Below, piece after piece: positions 9,851 through 20,163 of a stretch of DNA of 64,000 nucleotides (position 1 is its first letter; the number at the start of each line of letters is the position of its first letter). The position numbers and the translations under genes are program-made. The notes under the pieces are model-generated. The model searched no databases. It was not told the origin of the DNA and saw only the letters and a list, made by a program, of their open reading frames with translations. Where the stretch lies: NCBI GenBank assembly GCA_017607445.1, contig JAEVHH010000004.1:930001-994000 (forward strand), read 5' to 3'. The stretch is from Histoplasma ohiense. Taxonomy: Eukaryota; Ascomycota; Eurotiomycetes; Onygenales; Ajellomycetaceae.

Positions 9851-12292
9851 ATGGAGTCTTATCTCCGCAGCTGGCGGCAGGATGCCTTGAACAGAGGCCA
9901 GCATGACGCAGCTATCTATATAGGCGACAAAGTGCTTGCCCTTACAAGTGAGACTTCTAAGTCCCTAGGTCGATGGCATGTTTTACCTTGGGGACTGACA
10001 ATATTCCCAGATAGTGACAACGATGCCTTCTGGCTTGCGCAGGTGCATTTCTCAAACGGCAATTACACTCGAGCACTGGCGTTATTATCGAAGAAGGATT
10101 TGATCGCCCGAAGTTCCTCATGTAAATATCTGGCAGCTCATTGCTATATCAAGCAAAACAAATTTGACCAAGCCCTCACCATTCTTGGTGACAATAACCC
10201 TACCCATCTGATAACCAGCTCCAGCAATACTCGGCGGAAATTACAACATCTGAACGGGAACTCCAATGTTACTTTGCGAAATGGCAAAAGCGCTTCTTCT
10301 CGAGCCGATCGCATTGACAGAAGTGAAGAGAGAGAACGGGAAAATGCCAAAAATATCAAGTTTGAGGCTGCCATGTGCTATCTACGGGGATTGTGCTTTG
10401 CGAGACAAAACGCTTTCGATCGAGCCAGGGACTGCTATAAAGATGCTGTGCGGATTGATGTGCAATGCTTTGAAGCATTCGATCAGCTTATGAAAAACTC
10501 CCTTATGTCTCCAGCGGAGGAACTCGAATTCTTAGAATCCATTGATTTCGACTCCATTACTTATTCTACCGACCCGTCAGTAGCACAAGAAGCCGGTGAA
10601 TTTACGAAACTCCTTTATACCACTCGTCTATCGAAATACTCATCCCCGTCTGCTCTTTCTTACGCTACAGAAACACTATCCACACATTATAATCTTGCCG
10701 ATAATCCCGATCTTCTACTCTCGCGTGCAGAAACCCTCTATACTCAATGCCGATTCCCTGAGGCATTGTCTCTTACATCCTCTATTCTCTCATCCTCTGA
10801 AGATTCTGTCCCTTTGCTCGTCTCTCAAGGGAGTCAAGGCCATAACCTTGGCCATTCCCCTGCCGTTTACCCCCTCCATCTAGCCTGTTTATATGAAACG
10901 GGTGCCACTAACGCTCTATTTCTGCTTGCTCATTCTCTGGCTGACAACGTTCCAGAGGAATCATATACATATCTCGCTATTGGTATATACTATATGTCCG
11001 TTTGTAAAATATCTGAAGCTCGGCGCTTTTTCTCCAAGGCCTCCCTTCTGGACCCTCATTCAGCCCCTGCCTGGATCGGGTTTGCCCACACATTCGCGGC
11101 AGAGGGGGAACATGACCAAGCAATTGCAGCATACAGCACCGCTGCAAGGTTATTCCAAGGAAGTCATCTTCCACAACTATTTTTAGGAATGCAACACCTT
11201 GCTCTCAACAATATGTCTCTAGCTCATGAGTACTTGTCTGCCGCCTATTCAATGTCCTCTGGCTCATTATCTGATACCATTCCATCTTCTAATGAATCAG
11301 TTTCTCAATCACTTCCTCCATCTGGTGGCGATCCATTGGTACTTAATGAATTAGGGGTCGTTTTATACCACGAGGACAACCTTGAGGGGGCCGTCGAATT
11401 ATTTCGCCAAGCCCTAGCCTTAGCCTCGTCATTAAATTGTGAGCCAGGGGCATGGCTCGCTACGAGAGCTAATCTAGGACATGCTCTACGTCGTTTGGGA
11501 CATTTTGAAGAAGCACTCGCCGAGTTTGATGAATCCCTTCGAATCGGAGCAGGTGGGTCTGTAACTGGTTATTCAGCAGCAATCGCTGGTGCAGGAGCAG
11601 GTGGCCTTGTATCTGCTGGCTCCACAAGTGTCGGTGGCTACGAAGATAGGGGCCTCACCGGGTCTTTACATACGGCGCGCGGCCTGGTATTACTTGAACT
11701 AGGACGGACTATGCAAGCCGTCACTGCGCTACATGAGGCGGTTCGCGTCTTAGGCGCGAGTGGCAGCGATGCTGCAGCCGGTGCTGGCGTTGCAGGAACT
11801 TTACTCTCAAGGGCACTTGAAATATGGGAAATTGAACAAGAGCATCAGGATTACGTGCCACCGCCCAACACCCGACAGACTTCAGCTGGCGCTAGTAGTA
11901 GGGACAGGAATCAGCCCAAAGGCAAGGAGAAATCAAGGGACAAAACAATGACCCGAGCTAAATCACGTGGATTGGACAGACGGGTTCCCTCCGAGGAAGA
12001 ATGGACGAACGACCGGGGTGGCGTTGTGGAGGACCAAAGCCAATGCGTTGAGATGGAATTAGATGGTGAGGCGGATAGTTTGCTGAACCCAGCTTTGAAC
12101 CATGCTAGAGCCAGGAATAGAGGTAGGGAGTGGGACCTCGAAGACGCTTCAGGGGTAGCAAGGCGTGGGGTCGGCGTGACCGCCACCCAGGTGCCAGATT
12201 CTGGTGTTGTTGCTGCTGAATCTTCAAGATCGCGTACGACCAGGTTTGCCGGGAGGCGTAGGAGCCCTTCTCGTCGGGGGCGTGGTGGATGA
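9851..12292 (+). CDS. cut9: anaphase-promoting complex TPR subunit APC6 (Cut9/Cdc16 family)
   Basis: Exons 9851-9947 and 10011-12292, 792 residues. The 63-base intron (GTGAGA donor, CTGAC branch motif, CCCAG acceptor) is a multiple of three without a stop, so the raw frame reads through it. Removing it gives the family sequence ALTNSDNDAFWLAQVHFSNG. The protein is a TPR superhelix of the APC/C ubiquitin ligase core and acts in mitosis; helix pairs such as YLRGLCFARQNAFDRARDCY and AWIGFAHTFAAEGEHDQAIA are TPR units. Two regions are unusual: a Gly/Ala/Ser-rich insertion at about residues 555-580 inside the TPR array, and a polar, Arg-rich tail after about 660 ending in SPSRRGRGG. Start: the first ATG, with the conserved MESYLRSWRQDAL opening. 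Confidence 0.93.
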   Translation: MESYLRSWRQDALNRGQHDAAIYIGDKVLALTSETSKSLGRWHVLPWGLTIFPDSDNDAFWLAQVHFSNGNYTRALALLSKKDLIARSSSCKYLAAHCYIKQNKFDQALTILGDNNPTHLITSSSNTRRKLQHLNGNSNVTLRNGKSASSRADRIDRSEERERENAKNIKFEAAMCYLRGLCFARQNAFDRARDCYKDAVRIDVQCFEAFDQLMKNSLMSPAEELEFLESIDFDSITYSTDPSVAQEAGEFTKLLYTTRLSKYSSPSALSYATETLSTHYNLADNPDLLLSRAETLYTQCRFPEALSLTSSILSSSEDSVPLLVSQGSQGHNLGHSPAVYPLHLACLYETGATNALFLLAHSLADNVPEESYTYLAIGIYYMSVCKISEARRFFSKASLLDPHSAPAWIGFAHTFAAEGEHDQAIAAYSTAARLFQGSHLPQLFLGMQHLALNNMSLAHEYLSAAYSMSSGSLSDTIPSSNESVSQSLPPSGGDPLVLNELGVVLYHEDNLEGAVELFRQALALASSLNCEPGAWLATRANLGHALRRLGHFEEALAEFDESLRIGAGGSVTGYSAAIAGAGAGGLVSAGSTSVGGYEDRGLTGSLHTARGLVLLELGRTMQAVTALHEAVRVLGASGSDAAAGAGVAGTLLSRALEIWEIEQEHQDYVPPPNTRQTSAGASSRDRNQPKGKEKSRDKTMTRAKSRGLDRRVPSEEEWTNDRGGVVEDQSQCVEMELDGEADSLLNPALNHARARNRGREWDLEDASGVARRGVGVTATQVPDSGVVAAESSRSRTTRFAGRRRSPSRRGRGG
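9948..10010 (+). other. frame-preserving, stop-free intron of the APC6 gene
   Basis: 63 bases, GTGAGA to CCCAG. Splicing restores LTNSDNDAFW. Retention would add 21 residues without a frameshift. Confidence 0.85.
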
Positions 12293-12967
12293 TGGATGAA
12301 ACGATGCTCAATGTTGTCCGCGCGTCTTTCCAGCGACGGGACAGGAGATAGTGAACTTTGAAACCTCATTACCTATATATTATAACCCTCCCTTCTGTAT
12401 GTCTGCCGTGTTGTGTTGAATTCATGGGACCATGGGATGAGGGGGCTAGAGATGTTGATAGCTGATACCCATTGTGAGCTTTTCCTTATTATTTATTATG
12501 GAGTATGAGTATGATGATGTATTGCCCTGGAGTGGTTAGTGTTTTGCATTATATCCCTCATATATATACTTCATGCACCAGTAAGCTAATAGTGGGGTGC
12601 TATAGATATTGGTGCATATATAAAGAGAGAACTAGGATTGGGAAATACAGAAATAAATATGAATTAGGTCCTGGACATGGCGTTTCGTGCATGGCAAGAT
12701 GCTAGAAAATATGGCTGCTGCAGTTGAAGCTGTGTATATGTATAGATAGATAGATCCAACATGAGGCGATCATGACAATCATTAGGTAGCCCTTGCAGAA
12801 AACATATTTCGAATGGGAGCTATGTGTATGCCAGATGGATAGTGCTTAGTTTCCATTCATAACTCGATGGGTTTTTTTTTTTTTTTTTTTTCCGGCTGTT
12901 TGACGCAATAGGAGAGAAAAGCAATTCAACATATCGATCATAAAATGCCCTTTAAAAACTCGACCGA
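12293..12967. other. convergent 3' spacer with a T20 homopolymer
   Basis: 675 bases between the APC6 stop and the P450 stop. It is AT-rich, with a run of 20 T at 12872-12891 and short GATA repeats near 12745. No gene is seen. Confidence 0.6.
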
Positions 12968-15026
12968 TTATTCCCTTGAATTAACAGGTGTCATATAAAC
13001 ATTCAGCGGCGGTTTCGTATAAAAGAGGAACACTTTTTGCTTTGCCAGCCAGTCCGCGCTCTCTTTCGCAAGTCTCATATCAAAGTTGTAGATTAATCGC
13101 GCTAGAATGAGGCGCATTTCCGCATACGCTAGGCTGCTCATATGGTATAATAATAACCAGTCGTCAGCGGTTTAATCAGTCTGATTTCTTTCAAATTCGG
13201 GGGGGAAAAAATAGCAGATGGGAAAGAAATCTAGGATGGAATGGAACATGTGGGAGGTATTGGGAAAACGAGTTTTTGTATTCTCGTTGTTTTTGTGTGC
13301 TGGACTAACTTTCTACCGAGACAACTTCTTGGTCCAATATGGAAGGGTTGGAGCAGATCGCGCTTGTCACTGGCATATTTGGGATCGCCTAAGAAACGCT
13401 CGGGGTGGTAGGCGAAGGGGTCTGTGAAGTACTTCTCGTTGTGATATGTTGCCCAGTGGTGGACCGCGACCACAGTCTATGTCCGGTGTATGATAGATAT
13501 ATCGTCAGTCTAAATACGAAGATGCAGAGGAGGTGGACAGCGTCCCCTCCATTGTTATGCCAAAGGAATGAACTCCCATACATCTTCAGGGATGAATTGT
13601 CCAGTTATCTCACAGCCGCCTTTAGGAACAACTCGAGGTAGCCCGAGTGGCACTGGTGGATACACTCTCAGTGCCTCGTCAAGACATGCAAGCATGTAGT
13701 TGAGGTCATTAACGGAGCTCATGTTAATTTCGTCCTCGCTTTTGAAGGCTGAGCGGACCTCTGCTGTCAACCTTTCAAGGGTTTGAGGGTTCGATAACAG
13801 CAGGTATGTCACGCCGCACAAGAGCGTTGCGGTAGTTTCGGAGCCGCCAACGAGGATAAGTCTGGCGTTTCCCGAGAGCGCATCCAGACTCATATTCTAA
13901 TGAAGAGGGAAGTTCAGGTTAGCGTGGAGGCAGTTGGGTAGTATTTTGGAGCTGGGGATAATTGATCCTTCCAAAGTCGGATGATTTTTTATTTGTATTT
14001 TTTTTTCTTTCTTTCTTTCAAAAGGTCATATATTATTTTTTTTGTCCTTCCTCTGAGAATAACTTACCCATTCATCCTTTTTCTTCAGCAGTCCCTCGAT
14101 TAAATCGGGGCGCTCTATACCCATTTGCATTCGCCTGAGGATTTTTTCCTTAGCAACGTTCGCCTGACTTTTCAATGCCGACCTTGGGATTAAGTTTAAG
14201 AAAGTCTCTTTAGCTAGCGGGAAAAAACTAAGACATTGCAAGAACACTGCAATCTTCCCTGATGCCAGCATGAGCTTGACAAAAGGATGGAAGTAAGCGT
14301 TTTCGAGACATCCAAATGATTCACCGAACGTCAGATCCCCGATGACATCGAACGTGGCATAGTTATACCACTGCGTCAGATCGAAAGGCTTAGAACCCCC
14401 TCTGCCCCGTTCATGAAATCTTTTCACCAAGAGGTCTATGTGCTGGGTTATAAGAGGTTCCTGTTCCCTCATTGATTTATCCGAGAAACCATGGGCAAGT
14501 TGACGACGTAGCCGACTGTGATCATCGCGATCTGCATTGATAATGCTGGTTGCTTTTTTCCCTCCTGTAGGGCGATAATACTGCTGGAACTTTTCCAGTT
14601 GTTCTTCGCCGCTTCTGCGATTTCCCAAGATATCCTTCCAAGCACCCGGGCCGGAGATAGCCAGCTCATTAGGGGCGATCCGTACTATGTCACCGTAAGT
14701 CTTGTGCAGGTCCAGAATGTCAAATTCTAGAGTCCCGCGAAGGCTTTTGTAGATATATGGAATCTGGCTCATCGCATGGCTGGTTGGGCCAGGGAATGAG
14801 CGGAGGGGATGGAAGAAAACACTGTAAATAAAACGACTAATTAGATATAAGACGACCTTGAAATATCTGCGTTAGCGAAACAGCAAGTTATATATCTTGG
14901 GGCATTACCTATTTGCTTTGTCCCACTTGGAAGGAAGTAACTTTTTCAACTTACAATTGAAAGGCTGGTAGCCGCAAGTATAACTGGACTCTGTGTGAGT
15001 GCTTGGATTTTCACTATCACCGCCAT
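12968..15026 (-). CDS. cytochrome P450 monooxygenase, CYP65-like
   Basis: Five exons on the minus strand: 15026-14955, 14856-14068, 13896-13582, 13476-13310, 13133-12968; 502 residues. Internal junctions restore conserved P450 blocks: YLISRFIYSVFFHPLRSFPGP-like hinge, then I-helix GGSETT at 304-309, ExxR Glu361-Arg364, and haem loop FHIGPRSC with Cys444 as iron ligand, followed by LGRNLAYAEMR across the last junction. Residues 1-24 form a hydrophobic anchor, suggesting an ER-bound microsomal enzyme. The family resembles isotrichodermin C-15 hydroxylase-type (CYP65) enzymes that hydroxylate secondary metabolites; the substrate cannot be read. The first intron (acceptor TTTCAAG at 14857) is the least certain junction. 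It diverges from the SDR gene. Confidence 0.88.
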
Positions 15027-16620
15027 GATCGCTACCTGTTTCAATGGAAACAGAGCCAGAATGAAAATGACGGGAAGGAAAGTATTAAAGCGCTGGTGGG
15101 AATTACAATGGATAATTCCCTGATTTGATCGTTGCCCCAAGGGAAACCGTGCGGCAAGGCAAGCTGATAAATATCTCCGGTGCTGCCTGAATGTATCCGG
15201 CCCTTGTTTAAAAGTGAGGAGGTGACTGGCCTGCGACTCCGATGTTGATTATCATCTACGAACCATGCATGATGTGGTTCGCTCAGATTCATGGATTCCG
15301 CTCTCAATCGGATTTTCTATGAGTGCGTTAGAATCATTGAAACCCTACTGGAGACCACCAAATCTTAGGGAGCAATTTGCGCCCCACCGCTAACTTCTCC
15401 GGGCTTCTATCCAATGAGGTCAGGCTGGTTATTCATGCCAATTGTAACTAGTTAGTTAGCTCCTGTGATGAGAGAACTCGGATATTGACTAACATATAGC
15501 AAGAGGGGTCTGGAGGAGGGGAAGAAGCTTGCTAAACAGTTTTCTGCTGGGAATTTCTTTTTTTAAACACAGGCAAGAAACGAGCAATGAGGGAAAATCT
15601 GGAAAAAATTTTTATTATTATTATCATACAACAGAGTCCAGATCCAATACATGGATCCCAGCGATATGAATGGGCAGCTTAATTAGCCATGACACGAATT
15701 TTCGATACTTTTTTTTTCTCCAAGTCCTTGTCTGAGGAGATGTTAGCGCGGACGTAGGTTATATAGCAATGGTCGCAGTGGCATCGATTCTTATCGTGTA
15801 ACCTGCTGTTACCTTTAGTTATATGGGAAACCCATTGCCCATTACCCATCAAAGCCAACCAAGGCATCGCGGGTCGTCCAACAACGATCATATAGATATC
15901 CGGATCAACCATACAGACGATTCAGAGCTTAAATGTGCCAAGAATCACAGCGGATTGCTGAAGAATCGCGGGCGGGAGTTCATCATGTTGCGTTCCGTGA
16001 TTGTCTAGAAGACGGGTGAAGAGGCATGGAATTACTGCTATATTTGTCTATATATATGTGGGCATCCCTATTGCTCGCTAGAATGCCACGTGACCACACC
16101 TATTTAAGCAAATGCTGCGCCCGCTAGACAGTTACATCCATCAATATATATATATATAGCTATCACCTCTCTCGCGCTCTGGGGGTTGGATATCTATCTC
16201 AGACCACACCAACGACGCTAAGTACAGTACATTTCCCACAGCAAGGCTGGCGCTTGGCCGGAGTTTACCGAGTCGCTTAGCCGAAACCTAATGTTTGCCG
16301 GACGCTAAAGGCCAGCCGACATCCGACAGCCGACAGCCGACAGCCGATATCGGGAGGATTCCAAGGTTGTGTTGCGGGAACGAAGCTTGGCCCAGGGCTG
16401 GCTGGATGAACTTGATGTTGGATGTGGAGAGCCGGAGTCACATTCAACGTGTTGAAGTGACTTCAGCAGGACGGTTTAAAGAGGAGAAGCAGCGAACAAA
16501 AGATAATATCTAATATCCTCACGGCTGGCATCTTCCGCAGTCTTACCTACCACCTTGATTCCCATTTCCACTAGTCCTCAGTAACCTCTGCCGACTTACC
16601 GATCCCCCCCTGTCACAAAT
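15027..16620. promoter_or_regulatory. shared upstream spacer of the P450 and SDR genes
   Basis: 1594 bases between two divergent start codons. It holds an E-box-like CCACGTGACC at about 16085, a TATA-like alternating run at about 16144-16159 and the CCGACAG repeat array at 16316-16350. Short frames here have no recognisable similarity. Co-regulation of the two genes is an inference from the arrangement. Confidence 0.5.
16316..16350 (+). repeat. 7-base tandem array CCGACAG (five units, outer two imperfect)
   Basis: Units: CCGACAT, three perfect CCGACAG, then CCGATAT. Each unit presents CCG, the complement of the CGG half-site used by Zn2Cys6 regulators, in direct orientation every 7 bases. 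It lies about 270 bases upstream of the SDR start codon. Confidence 0.85.
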
Positions 16621-17846
16621 GGCTCCCCGTCTAGAGGGCAAGGTTGCCATAGTCACCGGTATGCGCATGCCATGTTGAATCGCATCACCTCACATCCTTT
16701 ATTTCCAAATCGATTTAGCTCTACACATAGCTAACAGACGCTCGAACGAGCACTAACAGGTGGTGGCTCCGGATTTGGCGCCGCAATTGCCAGACGCTAT
16801 GCACAAGAGGGTGCAAAGGTGGTCGTTGGTGATATCAACGTTGTCGGGGGCGAGAAAGTAGCCTCTGAAAACCCAGCGAGCATTGCATTTATGAAAATGG
16901 ATGTGACCAAGGAAGAGGACTGGAAGGCTGTGGTTGATCAGACTGCGAGCACGTTTGGCCAAGTGGATATCCTGGTGAATAATGCCGGCACGACCTATAG
17001 AAATAAGGTGAGTTTTCGAAACATGGCATATACGCCTCTCCTCCTGCTTTTTGACGATGGGAATTGAGGGGAGAGACTGAAAGACTGAAACATCCCAATA
17101 TGCTTGTTGCGCCCAACGCATGCCATACCAAATGGATGGCCATTCACACACATACACCATAGTTACACCCACCGACCTCCATAATAACTTATTTATGGCA
17201 CACAAGCCAGACGAACAAAAAGACTAACATATAAACCCCTTCTGCGCATCCCACAGCCCTCAATGGAAGTAACAATAGAAGAATTCCAACGCGTCTTCGA
17301 CGTCAATGTAAAAAGCATCTTCCACGCCTCCAAAGCCTTCATCCCCAAGCTTCTCGAACAAGGCAAGGGCGGCTCCATCATCAACATCTCCTCCACCGGT
17401 GCCTCCCGACCCCGGCCAGGCCTGGTGTGGTACAATGCTTCCAAAGGCGCCGTTTCGAATGTCAGTATTTAATTCCTCCTTTCCCTCCTATTCCCTTTCC
17501 CTCCATCTCCATCCACTACAAATAAATACAGAGCCAGTTTAACTAAACCAGGAACCCCCGCCCCTATATATACACACAGGTAACAAAGGGTCTCGCAGCC
17601 GAGTACGGCCCGAACCAGATCCGCGTCAACAACGTCTGCCCCCTGCTCTCCGGCACGGGCCTGTTCGAGATGTTTGTGGGCGTGCCGGACACCCCCGAGA
17701 ACCGGGCCAAGTTTATCTCCAACGTGCCGCTGGGCCGTTTGACGGAGCCCGATGACGTGGCGAATATGTGTGTGTATCTGGGCAGCGAGGAGGGGGCGTT
17801 CATCAATGGGACGGATATGATTGTTGATGGGGGCAAGTGTATTTAG
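16621..17846 (+). CDS. classical short-chain dehydrogenase/reductase (SDR)
   Basis: Four exons, 16621-16660, 16760-17007, 17257-17460, 17580-17846; 252 residues. The cofactor glycine motif is split by intron 1 and reads TGGGSGFG after splicing; NNAG, the catalytic Ser in INISSTG and the YNASK active site follow in order. The length is standard for a NAD(P)-dependent classical SDR acting on an alcohol or ketone. The C-terminus TDMIVDGGKCI is typical. Introns are 99, 249 and 119 bases; the second is long for this window. The substrate is unknown. The divergent P450 is a plausible partner in oxidising the same metabolite. Confidence 0.92.
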
Positions 17847-17890
17847 ATAGTGCGGGTTGGATTTCTCTGTGGTTTATGTAAGCTAATAAG

Positions 17891-17931
<41 letters not shown>

Positions 17932-18570
17932 GGACGGGTTGTTGATTTAGGTAAGGTTTTCATTTTGCTGACTTTCCAGGTGGTTGGAGAGGGTGGGATA
18001 TTTCGATTGAATGGAGCTATGCTCGTCGCATTGAAGATTGAAGGGACAGTACGTGCTTCTACATCTGCTTGGCTGTTAGTAGTTGCCTGTATTCTCTGTG
18101 CCACCGGCAAGCCTGCTCATTTTATTTATTTATTTATTTTTTTTATTTTTTTTCAATACTTAATCGATGGCTTCTCCGAGGAACATGATATGTATATATA
18201 TATATTTGATACTGAAAAGGAAGAAGATAAGGAGGAAAAGACTAGGTAGGAAAAAAAAAGGAAGGGAGGGGAGGGAGAAAGCGCGAGCGACAATAATATA
18301 TCACTATTAACATTTTCACAGATGGCTAGTTAACTTTGAGATAAATAGCGAAGAAAATATACACAAAAGAATTCTCCTCTCCTCCTCATCTCCTTGCTAA
18401 CTTTTCCTTACTCCGACCCCTAACCAGGACAGGACACACACCCAGTTTACTGGCCATACCTTGCTCGCGTAGCATACGATATGAAAAATAAATAAAAATA
18501 TAAAAAATAGATAATAGATAATCAATGGAAAGCAGTTCAGATAGACACCCCACATCCCACTCCCCATTTT
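17847..18570. other. convergent 3' spacer with a (TG)n microsatellite
   Basis: 724 bases between the SDR and DUF1996 stops. It includes the (TG)n tract, a T/ATTT-rich run at 18118-18152, and AT-rich DNA to 18530. No gene is seen. Confidence 0.6.
17892..17928 (+). repeat. (TG)n dinucleotide microsatellite, about 18 units
   Basis: An uninterrupted TG run starting 46 bases after the SDR stop codon, so it probably lies in the 3' untranslated region. Confidence 0.95.
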
Positions 18571-20163
18571 CTAATGCAAATGTCCGTGCCCATGACGCTT
18601 ATGAACCTTTCGCACAGCTTTGGCACCAGCAGGCGGTGTGGCACCAGCAGGAAGTTCAACAGTAGTCGTAACCTTCTCTTCCATGATGACAACCTCGTAA
18701 ATGACGTTGCCCTCGGTGTACGTGCTCGTGGAGATGGGGGTGGCATTTCCGTACTCTTCTGGGGCGAAGAATTGCCCGGGGGCTGGAGCTGGGGTTGTGG
18801 TGTGTTTGACGGGGGGAGGAGGAGAGGGGGCTGGTGGAGCTGGAGATGGAGGCGGAGGGGGAGGAGGGGGAGGGGGTGGTGGTGGTGGTGGTGCTGGGCC
18901 GGCGGCTGCTTTGTTCTCTGGAGCGTTGACCTCGGGGATTTGGATTTTGGGGATCTTGACTTTGGGAATCTTGGCGTAGGCAGGGCCAGCAAGAATCTCA
19001 ACGGCTCCTGGAAGGCCGCCTTTGACGAACGAGCAGTCTTCATTTTCGAGTTCGGGGGGCATCTTGAGCTTGCATTTGTTCTGGTCCTCCTGGGATTGAA
19101 GATCGAACAGGGGGCAATCTTCGACGCGGCCGGAGAGATTTGTGCAGGTTTTCACAGCTTTGCTGAGGAAGCCGGGCTCCCAGGCTTCGATGAAATCGGC
19201 GTGGTAGCCACTTCCCTGAGGGTCGCCGTTGGCGAGAACGAATTCACCCTCGACGCCCTTGAATTTGGCCGTGTCCCAGATGGTCTCGAAAAGGAGAGAT
19301 ACGACGCGGGTCTCAAAGCCCTTGGGGCAGACACCGTCTTCGACCAGATTGGGGTAGGCCATGTGGGATTTGTGGTCTGGACTGTCAAGATCCTTGCCGT
19401 TCCAGCAGGATGGGAACATCATCTCCATGCGGAGGCCATCAGGGCAATTGGCGTCAATTTCACTCTTTTTCGGCAGAGTGTGACGGAAGAGGGTAGGCTC
19501 TGGTGTCGCGTGGTAGTTCAGGCAGTTAAACCCAATGGCTTTTTGGGAGAGGGCAAACTGCGATGTTTCAGGACCACTCCAGGATGACTTGGGGGGGTCC
19601 GGAACTGGCCAGGTAAAATTGCGTTGGAAAGGGTCCCCGGCCAGCATACGGAAACCTTTTGGGAAGGCCTGCACGTTCTCCCCGCGTTGCAGATAGTAGC
19701 TGTAATATGTGGAAGTATTAGGAGACATGGTTCAAAGAAATCGTAGCTTGTAGGTGTTGTAATGCTCTGAAACTTACACAAGCATGCCCCCAACTTGGGG
19801 AACCAGCTCTGTGTCTCCATTGGGGTGTCTGAAGTAGGCTGCCGGAGTCCAATAAATGGATTTATCCTGTTTGATTGCACAGGAAGTGCAGTCCGACGCC
19901 AACAGTTCATCGACGGTGACAGTCTTTCCGAAGTCTATTGTTAGGCAGTTAGTATTAACTTCCCACCAAACGTGGAGTTTTCTATATCAGTACATACTGC
20001 CAGCACCGTGGATAACGTGTGCGTGAGAAGAGACGGCGCCGGGATTGACCAGCGGATCGAGGCGGGCAACGCCTAGACGGCCCCGACATGGCAGACGCCA
20101 GAATGCCAAAGCCGGGGAGATGGTCGCCGCAAGAACTGCGGTGAAAATGATGCTCAATTGCAT
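18571..20163 (-). CDS. secreted DUF1996-family protein with a polyproline tract
   Basis: Three exons on the minus strand: 20163-19998, 19934-19778, 19699-18571; 483 residues. A signal peptide is clear (MQLSIIFTAVLAATISPALA, cleavage before FWRLPC). The N-terminal DUF1996 signature follows: RLDPLVNPGAVSSHAHVIHG, then NFGKTVTVDELLASDCTSC once the first intron is removed, and GGMLVYYLQRGENVQAFPKG across the second. Many Cys residues fit an extracellular, disulphide-bonded domain to about residue 340. About residues 377-400 are almost pure proline, then a Pro/Thr-rich stretch, and the end is His/Lys/Arg-rich (RKVHKRHGHGHLH). The function of DUF1996 is not established; a cell-wall or secreted role is inferred. 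An ATG at 19728 lies inside intron 2 and is not the start. Confidence 0.93.
18811..18898 (+). repeat. G-rich (+ strand) tract encoding the polyproline run
   Basis: Many G runs of three to six on the + strand, ending in a GGT repeat. This is the template strand of the DUF1996 gene, and the mRNA copy is C-rich proline codons. Several G-runs are close enough for quadruplex formation, which is an inference. Confidence 0.8.

Noticed and set aside
14857..14903. alternative donor GTAATG and acceptor CGCAG for P450 intron 1
   Set aside because: Either choice breaks the frame into the hinge block or meets a stop; the GTAAGT donor with the TTTCAAG acceptor keeps phase, though its acceptor is weaker.
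18574..19587. 337-codon frame on the + strand
   Set aside because: It lies opposite the well-supported DUF1996 exon 3, is Gly/Arg/Trp-rich as expected from antisense proline codons, and has no domain.
19700..19728. ATG at 19728 as start of the DUF1996 protein
   Set aside because: It lies within intron 2; using it removes the signal peptide and the conserved N-terminal third.
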